From CAYPZL01 sp964415045 (GTDB taxonomy: Bacteria > Planctomycetota > Phycisphaerae > Sedimentisphaerales > Anaerobacaceae): a DNA stretch of 21,299 nucleotides. The notes under the pieces are model-generated. The model made no database searches and was not told the origin of the DNA. It saw nothing but the letters and a program-made list of their open reading frames with translations. Below are positions 8,387 to 13,974 of this stretch, in pieces. The stretch spans positions 1 through 21,299 of the forward strand of contig CAYPZL010000096.1 in assembly GCA_964415045.1 (NCBI GenBank). The letters run 5' to 3'. Position numbers and translations under genes: made by a program. Position 1 is the stretch's first letter. The number at the start of each line of letters is the position of its first letter.

Positions 8387-9931
8387 ATGAATCGACGAAC
8401 GTTCTTGAAAGTCTCAGGCATGAGTGTGGCTGTGGCGGCTTCCCGCTGCTTCGCGGCCTCGTCGTCGCACCTGCCCCGTCGCCGACCCAACATCCTGCTG
8501 CTGTTCAGCGATCAGCACCACGCCGGCGTGATGGGCTGCGCCGGCCATCCGCGGGTCAGGACGCCGAATCTCGACCGGCTGGCGCGCGATGGCGTGCGGT
8601 TCGACCGCGCCTATTGCCCCGATGGGATCTGCGTCCCCTCGCGGACCTCGCTCTTCACCGGCTTATATCCGCGCACGACGGGCGTGCTGTACAACAGCGA
8701 CCGCCCGCCGCACCCCGAGCGGCTCCATCCGCTTCATTCGCTGCTGCGAGCCAACGGCTACCTGACCGGGTGTTTCGGCAAGCGGCATTTTCCGCGCGGC
8801 CTCAACGAGAGCGACTGGGACCACTCGGCCACGACCATCAACCCCAAGCTCGATCCGTCCGATAAGAATTACTGGGACTGGATCGAGCAGCAGGGGCATT
8901 ACGATTCGCACGAGCGCGATTTCAAAGGCTCGCACGCGGAGTCGTTGATGGCCCACATTTCTCATACGCCGCCTGAGAAGCGCACGACCGCCTACACGGC
9001 CGACAAGAGCATCGCGTTTCTCCGCGAGGCCAAACAGGCGGGCCGCCCGTTCTTCTGCTGGACCTCGTTCATCTATCCGCACCAGCCGTACACGCCGGTG
9101 GAGCGATGGGCCCGGCTCTACGACCCCGACGCGGTCGAGCTGCCGGGCAACGTCAGCGAGCCGGTGGAGCATCTGCCGCAACGGATGCGCGAATGGCGCA
9201 CGCGGACGAAGCCACCCTGGAATTGCGGCTCGGCCGCGAGCGACCACGCGATCTATCGCCGGTACGTGGCCTACTACTATGCGCTGGTCAGCGAAATCGA
9301 TTTCCATCTCGGGCGGGTCCTCTCGGCGCTCGAAGAGCTGTCGCTGGCGGACGATACGCTCGTCATCTACGCCTCCGACCACGGGGATTTCGTGGCCGGC
9401 CATGGCATGGTCGAGAAATGTGCGGTGGGCCACAACGTCTACGAAGACACGCTCCGGGTCCCGCTGATCGTTCATTGGCCGGGGAAGTTCGCGCGTGGGC
9501 GGACCTACACCGGTCTGACCGAATCGATCGATTTGTATCCGACGCTGCTGGAGCTGACGGGCATCAAGCGTCCGCCCGGCGGATACGACCTGCCGGGTCG
9601 GTCGCTGCTGCCCATCCTGACCGGCGGCGACTTGCCGGGAAAACCGTACGTTTTTTCGGAGAACTGGTCGCAGGTTACGGTGATCGGCGAGCGCTACAAG
9701 CTGGGCCGATGGATCACCCCGCCCGGGAAATATGCTACCTGGAATTGGGGCAAGACACATCCGGGCATGTTGTTCGACCGCCGGCGCGATCCACTCGAAG
9801 TGCACAATTTGATGGGCAGCTCCGAGGCTCGCGCCGCCGAAAAGGAACTGCGTCAGGTTCTGGCACAGTGGGAAGCCCGGACCCCCGACGATGGAAAACG
9901 CCCGATGTTCGAGAAACAAGCAGTGGGATAA
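8387..9931 (+). CDS. Tat-exported sulfatase (family S1, Cys-type), second of a pair
   Basis: This 514-residue sulfatase belongs to a different subfamily from its upstream neighbour. The N-terminus NRRTFLKVSGMSVAVAA is a good Tat signal without a clear lipobox. Metal ligands sit in LLFSDQHHAGVMGCAGHP (D42), and the formylglycine motif is C82-V-P-S-R86. The second metal site is D331-H332 (YASDHGDFVAGHGMVEK), with RVPLIVHWPG after it. The ATG at 8387 follows GAGG by 6 bases; a GTG at 8384 is in frame but worse placed. The Gln-His-His in place of the usual D-D-Q sequence, and DHGD for the DNG motif, place it near choline-sulfatase/phosphonate-hydrolase-like S1 members, a low-confidence guess. It is 12 bases after sulfatase one and 14 bases before the GH99-like gene, so the three are probably cotranscribed. 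Confidence 0.92.
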   Translation: MNRRTFLKVSGMSVAVAASRCFAASSSHLPRRRPNILLLFSDQHHAGVMGCAGHPRVRTPNLDRLARDGVRFDRAYCPDGICVPSRTSLFTGLYPRTTGVLYNSDRPPHPERLHPLHSLLRANGYLTGCFGKRHFPRGLNESDWDHSATTINPKLDPSDKNYWDWIEQQGHYDSHERDFKGSHAESLMAHISHTPPEKRTTAYTADKSIAFLREAKQAGRPFFCWTSFIYPHQPYTPVERWARLYDPDAVELPGNVSEPVEHLPQRMREWRTRTKPPWNCGSAASDHAIYRRYVAYYYALVSEIDFHLGRVLSALEELSLADDTLVIYASDHGDFVAGHGMVEKCAVGHNVYEDTLRVPLIVHWPGKFARGRTYTGLTESIDLYPTLLELTGIKRPPGGYDLPGRSLLPILTGGDLPGKPYVFSENWSQVTVIGERYKLGRWITPPGKYATWNWGKTHPGMLFDRRRDPLEVHNLMGSSEARAAEKELRQVLAQWEARTPDDGKRPMFEKQAVG

Positions 9932-9945
9932 GGAGAAGTGGGTTG

Positions 9946-11091
9946 ATGGTTTCAAAATGGCAAACAGTCCTCGTCGGCGCTGCGCTGATGAGTTTCGTGA
10001 CATTGACTGTCGGTGCTGCGCCGGTCGAGGAGCAGTCCGAAAAGAACGGCAAACCAATGGTGGGCGTGTATTACTACCCGTGGTATCGCAAGCCGCCGCA
10101 AGGTCACCTCGGGCAGTGGAAGCGCGTGATGCGTCAGCGTCTGGCGTCGCCCCAGGCGCCGAAGGCCGGTTTGTACGACTCGAGAGATCCCAACGTCGTT
10201 GGCGAGCACATCGCTCAGAGCCTCCGCGGCGGGATTGCGTTCTGGGCGGTAAGCTGGTGGGGCCCGGGACATCATACCGACCAGACGTTTCGGCAGGCGA
10301 TCCTGACCCACCCCGACGCCGCCAAGCTCAAGTACGCGGTGCTGTATGAATCGACCGACCGGCTGGGCCCGCTCAAGGCGCCGCACTACCGTCACTGGAT
10401 CGACGATCTGGCCTACCTCGAAAAGACGTACTTCGACCATCCGTGCTACTTGAAGGTCCAGGGCCGTCCGGTGGTGTTCGTCTACCTGACGCGCGTCTAT
10501 TTCCGGGACAAGGGACAGGAGGCCCTGCGCCGGATGAGGGAGCGATTCCCCCGGCTTTATCTCGTGGGAGACGACGTTTTCGGTTCGGGATACAAGGCCC
10601 GGTGGGCCCGGCAGTTCGACGCCATCACGGCCTATGACGTCTACGGGCAATCCGTCGGCCGGTTGGGCGGTACGCGAAAGGCGATCGATTTCCTGGCGAC
10701 GAACTATGGGCAGGCGAAGGCCGCGGCCAACAGCGTGGGGACCGCGTTCATGCCGACGGTGGCGCCGGGCTACAACGATACGGCCGTACGCGACGGGCAC
10801 CCGGGCCGGGCACGCTACTTCACGGACGTCGAGGGCTCCCGCGAAGGTGACATCTTCCGGGCGATGCTGCGCGAGGTGGCCCTACCCCATGTAGACGCGC
10901 GATGCGGCCGCATCATGATGGTCACCAGCTTCAACGAATGGTACGAGGACACCCAGATCGAGGCCACCGCCGGAACCGCGCCGCCGAGCACCACCGATGA
11001 CTCGCCCGGCGGGACACATTACACCGGCGGCGACCGCTACGTCGATTACGGGCACCTCTATCTCGATCTGCTCCGCGATTTCGTGCAGTAG
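9946..11091 (+). CDS. GH99-like glycoside hydrolase (endo-alpha-mannosidase type)
   Basis: This exported enzyme of 381 residues has a Sec-type signal (residues about 5-24, VGAA cleavage region). The first barrel strand carries V41-Y-Y-Y-P-W-Y47, diagnostic of GH99 and related WbsX proteins. Near the C-terminus TSFNEWYEDTQIEAT contains E331 and E334. In characterised bacterial GH99 enzymes the two catalytic glutamates have exactly this E-x-x-E spacing in an NEWxE context, so the active site looks complete. Known GH99 enzymes cleave alpha-1,2-mannosidic linkages internally via an epoxide-type intermediate; applying that specificity here is inference. The ATG at 9946 follows AGGAGA by 9 bases. 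The frame is also open upstream to 9106, but that stretch lies inside the sulfatase gene and is a shadow. The length matches bacterial GH99. It is the last gene of the operon, before a palindromic repeat. Confidence 0.85.
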   Translation: MVSKWQTVLVGAALMSFVTLTVGAAPVEEQSEKNGKPMVGVYYYPWYRKPPQGHLGQWKRVMRQRLASPQAPKAGLYDSRDPNVVGEHIAQSLRGGIAFWAVSWWGPGHHTDQTFRQAILTHPDAAKLKYAVLYESTDRLGPLKAPHYRHWIDDLAYLEKTYFDHPCYLKVQGRPVVFVYLTRVYFRDKGQEALRRMRERFPRLYLVGDDVFGSGYKARWARQFDAITAYDVYGQSVGRLGGTRKAIDFLATNYGQAKAAANSVGTAFMPTVAPGYNDTAVRDGHPGRARYFTDVEGSREGDIFRAMLREVALPHVDARCGRIMMVTSFNEWYEDTQIEATAGTAPPSTTDDSPGGTHYTGGDRYVDYGHLYLDLLRDFVQ

Positions 11092-11139
11092 CAGGCACGG
11101 AGTCTGATACGGATTCTGATTGATTTCTGGTCGGTGTTC

Positions 11140-11227
11140 TCATCCTGAACGCAGTGAAGGATCTGCCCTGCGGCCGCAAGCAACCTCTTGTTCGATAGCC
11201 AGATCCTTCGGCTTTGCCTCAGGATGA
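11140..11227. repeat. Palindromic intergenic repeat (TCATCCTGA...TCAGGATGA type)
   Basis: Arms TCATCCTGA...GAAGGATCT (11140-11164) and AGATCCTTC...TCAGGATGA (11201-11227) are imperfect inverted copies 36 bases apart. A perfect 10-bp palindrome TGCGGCCGCA (11169-11178) lies inside the loop and a second, CGCGGCCGCG, at 11234-11243. From memory, similar GGATCCTTCG/CAGGATGA repeats are dispersed in many environmental bacterial genomes. It sits between two convergent genes and could act as a bidirectional terminator. There is no U-run. Confidence 0.8.
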
Positions 11228-11308
11228 CGCCGCCGCGGCCGCGAGAGAGCTTTGCCTATTCCGTATGACTCTACACTACTGGCTGTTCTGCGTCCCGGCC
11301 GGCACGAT

Positions 11309-13534
11309 TCAGTTGGGAAGGTAGAACTCGACCTCCCAGATCCGCGCAATGTCGCCCGGCGTGCGGGTGACCACGAGGCGAATGCGGTCCGCGTCGATCG
11401 CGGCGAACTCCTGGACGACCTCGACCCTGGCGTTGTTGCGGACGCGGGAGCCCGGAATCTCGTGCCAGGCGCGGTCTTTGTAATACTGCAGGGCAAACTC
11501 GGAGATCGGGTCGGTGGTGTTCTGGCCGTTGAACCAGCCGCTCACGATGCGGACGGCCCCGACTCGTTTGGGCTCGGGCCAAACGAACGTCACGCAGTCG
11601 GGCATCTCCGCGGCGCTGCTGAGCCACCGGAGGCTGTTGTCGGTGGTGCTGATCCGCCCATCGTTGATATTCTCGACGGGATATTTCTGGGGGTCGTAAT
11701 TGGACGAGACCGAGACCTCGGCCTCCAGCGCCAGGTTGGCCCCGGCCCTTTCCAGCCACTCGGTCATGTTGGGGCCCGCCATCATCTCCTTCATGCGATC
11801 GAAGTAATCCGGATAGATGTCGCGAGGTGTGGCGCCGTATCGGGCGCAGAGCGAAGCGGCCATGCCGATCACCTCGCCCATCATGCCGCACGTACGCATC
11901 ACCCTCACGGCCCCCAGCGCCTCGTGCGTGACGCTGATGTCGCGACCGGCCATGAAAAGGTTCGCGACGTTCCGCGAGTAGAGACACCGGTAGGGGACCC
12001 AGTAGGGTTTGGCATAGTGCGTGTAATAGGCCTTGGAGATGAACTCGTCGCCCTGGAAGCCGTCGTCGTAGGCCGGGTCCGGTAGATGGAGGTCGATGCT
12101 CCAGGTCGCCGGCACGCAACGGTCGGGATAGACGATTCCTCCGACAATATCTTCCTTTGACAGGACGATGTCGCCCAGCAGGCGACGCGATTCGCGCTTG
12201 CCCGAGATATGGGCGGCCCAGTTGAGCTTGTGGTTCGGATACAGGCCCCGGGCATTCTTCAGCGCGTCCCAGGCGCCGTACATGGCGCGGAAGTTCAGGT
12301 CGCGGATGTACTCGCTCTTTTCGATGGGGTCGTGGTAGAACCCGCTTTCCCAGTACCAGCACCCCAGTTGATTCTCCTTCCAGGGGAACGGTTTGTCGCT
12401 CAGGTCCAGGGCCCAGGGGCAGCGCGGGAAAGAGACGGGGCTGCCGGTATCCACGACGGACCAGAGGTTGCACCGGCCCATGTGTCCGTCGAGGGTCATG
12501 TCGTAATCCGCTCCGGCCAGATGGCCGATGCAGCCGTCGCCGGTGCAGTCGGCGAAGTACCTGCCGGCGAAGCGGAGCCGCTGCCCGCTCCGCGTGTGCT
12601 GGGCGATGACGGCGACGATCGTACCGTTCTCCACCTCGACCGCGTTGGCGCGATACTCCAGAAACAGCGTCAAGTTTGGCTCGGCACGCACCAGATCGAT
12701 TCTCCGCTGGTCCTCGTACAGCTCGGCCGTGTTATCCGGGCCGTAGTGGGCGCGGCGTTCGGGCTCGAGCTCGCGGACGATGTCCCCGATCCGCGAATAC
12801 GGTTCGAAATTCGTGTTGCCGCCCAGCCAGACACGTACTTCGGAACTGTTGTTTCCGCCCAGGACGGGTCGATCCTGGATCAGCGCCACCGTCGCCCCTC
12901 CTCTGGCCGCCGCCAGCGACGCGCACGTGCCGGCGATGCCTCCGCCGACGACCACAAAATCATATTGTCCTGCTTCGATGGGACCTTCGGACAGACCGAG
13001 CAAGTCGCGTCGCCACCGGCTCATGTCCGGCTCGTCGTTGGGGGGTATGAAGTCGGGATCTTTCGTGAAGAAGATCGCGTCGCATCGGCCTTCGAATCCG
13101 GTCAGGTCGTGCAGCGTCAGAGGGACCGTCGCATCGTCGATGCGGACCGTGCCGCCGTCGTGCCAGTGCCACTCGGCGCCTTCGGTTCCGAACGTCGCAT
13201 CCAGCCTCTGCCCGGCCACGTGGAGCGCAAAGCGCCCCGGGGCGTCCGCGCTGTGCCAGGGAGCGACCCAGTTTCGCGTCCTGACCCATACCCTGTACGC
13301 GCCCGGTCCCGGGAAGGTGACCACGGTGGTCGCGTCGGCGACGGGCCGGCCCAGGCCATGCGCCAGGAGAAACGGCGAGCCCATCTGATCCATGAATTGT
13401 TGATCCACCAGCCAGCCGCCCGGATCCTCGAAACGCTCCGCCTCGACGAGAAGATGCTCCCCCGAGACCGTCGCCCCGAACCCGAAAGCGGACAAGGCTA
13501 TGCTGGCAACGCAGAACAATACGGCCTTCTTCAT
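11309..13534 (-). CDS. Exported FAD-dependent oxidoreductase with C-terminal discoidin-like domain
   Basis: This 741-residue protein has a Sec signal (about 1-20), then an unassigned beta-rich N-terminal region (27-170) resembling a sugar-binding jelly roll (HLLVEAERFEDPGGW, AYRVWVRTRNW). A flavin domain of the FAD_oxidored (PF12831) type starts near 191: dinucleotide motif G197-G-G199-I-A-G202, then the GGNNSSEVRVWLGG segment typical of this family, and FADCTGDGCIGHLAGA (about 327-342). After about residue 600 there is an F5/8 type C/discoidin-like segment (NLALEAEVSVSSN ... RIWEVEFYLP) likely to bind glycans. The ATG at 13534 follows AGGAG by 9 bases; a 15-codon upstream extension lacks a signal peptide. 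Such proteins are common and uncharacterised in Planctomycetota. The electron acceptor and substrate are unknown; a role oxidising polysaccharide-derived sugars is inferred from the locus. Confidence 0.88.
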   Translation of the reverse strand: MKKAVLFCVASIALSAFGFGATVSGEHLLVEAERFEDPGGWLVDQQFMDQMGSPFLLAHGLGRPVADATTVVTFPGPGAYRVWVRTRNWVAPWHSADAPGRFALHVAGQRLDATFGTEGAEWHWHDGGTVRIDDATVPLTLHDLTGFEGRCDAIFFTKDPDFIPPNDEPDMSRWRRDLLGLSEGPIEAGQYDFVVVGGGIAGTCASLAAARGGATVALIQDRPVLGGNNSSEVRVWLGGNTNFEPYSRIGDIVRELEPERRAHYGPDNTAELYEDQRRIDLVRAEPNLTLFLEYRANAVEVENGTIVAVIAQHTRSGQRLRFAGRYFADCTGDGCIGHLAGADYDMTLDGHMGRCNLWSVVDTGSPVSFPRCPWALDLSDKPFPWKENQLGCWYWESGFYHDPIEKSEYIRDLNFRAMYGAWDALKNARGLYPNHKLNWAAHISGKRESRRLLGDIVLSKEDIVGGIVYPDRCVPATWSIDLHLPDPAYDDGFQGDEFISKAYYTHYAKPYWVPYRCLYSRNVANLFMAGRDISVTHEALGAVRVMRTCGMMGEVIGMAASLCARYGATPRDIYPDYFDRMKEMMAGPNMTEWLERAGANLALEAEVSVSSNYDPQKYPVENINDGRISTTDNSLRWLSSAAEMPDCVTFVWPEPKRVGAVRIVSGWFNGQNTTDPISEFALQYYKDRAWHEIPGSRVRNNARVEVVQEFAAIDADRIRLVVTRTPGDIARIWEVEFYLPN

Positions 13535-13577
13535 CGTGCTATTCTCCTGTCCTATGTATGGCAATTCGCTCGTCCGC

Positions 13578-13606
13578 ATTGTATCTCAATCTTCGGTCCT
13601 TGTACA
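13578..13606 (-). promoter_or_regulatory. Sigma70-like promoter candidate for the FAD oxidoreductase
   Basis: On the minus strand TGTACA (13601-13606, 4/6 to consensus) and TACAAT (13578-13583, 5/6) are spaced by 17 bases. The start would be near 13571, giving a leader of about 37 bases before the ATG at 13534 and its AGGAG site. Confidence 0.4.
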
Positions 13607-13708
13607 CCGCACAGCGGAGATTGTGGGGTCTCGTGCCCGGCGTACTTCCTCCTTCAGGTTATCGCATTGGCCTTCGGGATGTTTGTGAAAATACCGTGTC
13701 ATGCGTGT

Positions 13709-13817
13709 GGCAGCGTCAAGCGGCAGCTTGGCGATGGCGGATTTCTCTGCTTCGTATGTCGACAAAAGGCGCCCCCGACGTTGAGCCATCGCCAAGGCCT
13801 GCGGCCTTGACGCTGCC
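13709..13817. repeat. REPIN-like pair of inverted palindromic repeats
   Basis: The left arm (13709-13737) reads GGCAGCGTCAAG, 6 bases, CTTGGCGATGG. The right arm (13786-13817) is its inverted copy: CCATCGCCAAG, 9 bases, CTTGACGCTGCC. Each arm is itself a hairpin; the right one is perfect at 13793-13809 (CAAGGCC-TGC-GGCCTTG). The two lie 48 bases apart, and this nested arrangement is that of REP doublets (REPINs). Confidence 0.75.
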
Positions 13818-13895
13818 ACCCCGGGGGGGACCGAAATGGTACCCAGGCGACGCAGGATTCTCACACACCCTTTGAGAATGGTTGCCGGGGATTCA

Positions 13896-13924
13896 TTGAA
13901 TTTGGCGCTGAGATAGGGTAGGAT
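13896..13924 (+). promoter_or_regulatory. Sigma70-like promoter candidate for the HzsA-like gene
   Basis: TTGAAT (13896-13901) and TAGGAT (13919-13924) are spaced by 17 bases; each matches consensus at 4/6. The start would be near 13931, giving a leader of about 40 bases before the ATG at 13975. Confidence 0.3.
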
Positions 13925-13974
13925 CGAGTGGTTGTGTTCACCATGTCCCATGTACTTCATTGATGTGTGACAGT

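Larger units (their letters stand above)
13535..13974. other. Divergent promoter region carrying a REPIN-like element
   Basis: About 440 bases separate the FAD oxidoreductase from the HzsA-like gene. The region contains one promoter candidate per strand and a paired palindrome (13709-13817). A minus-strand frame stays open at 13586-13958 and would encode about 124 residues with repeat-derived, low-similarity sequence. I do not recognise it as a protein family and it has no clear ribosome binding site, so it is not called as a gene. Confidence 0.5.

Noticed and set aside
9106..9945. Upstream extension of the GH99-like frame into the second sulfatase
   Set aside because: Out of frame with the sulfatase and lacking signal-peptide character; the ATG at 9946 has a good ribosome binding site and signal peptide.
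8663..10057. 464-codon minus-strand frame opposite the second sulfatase
   Set aside because: Shadow; crosses the boundary between two well-supported plus-strand genes.
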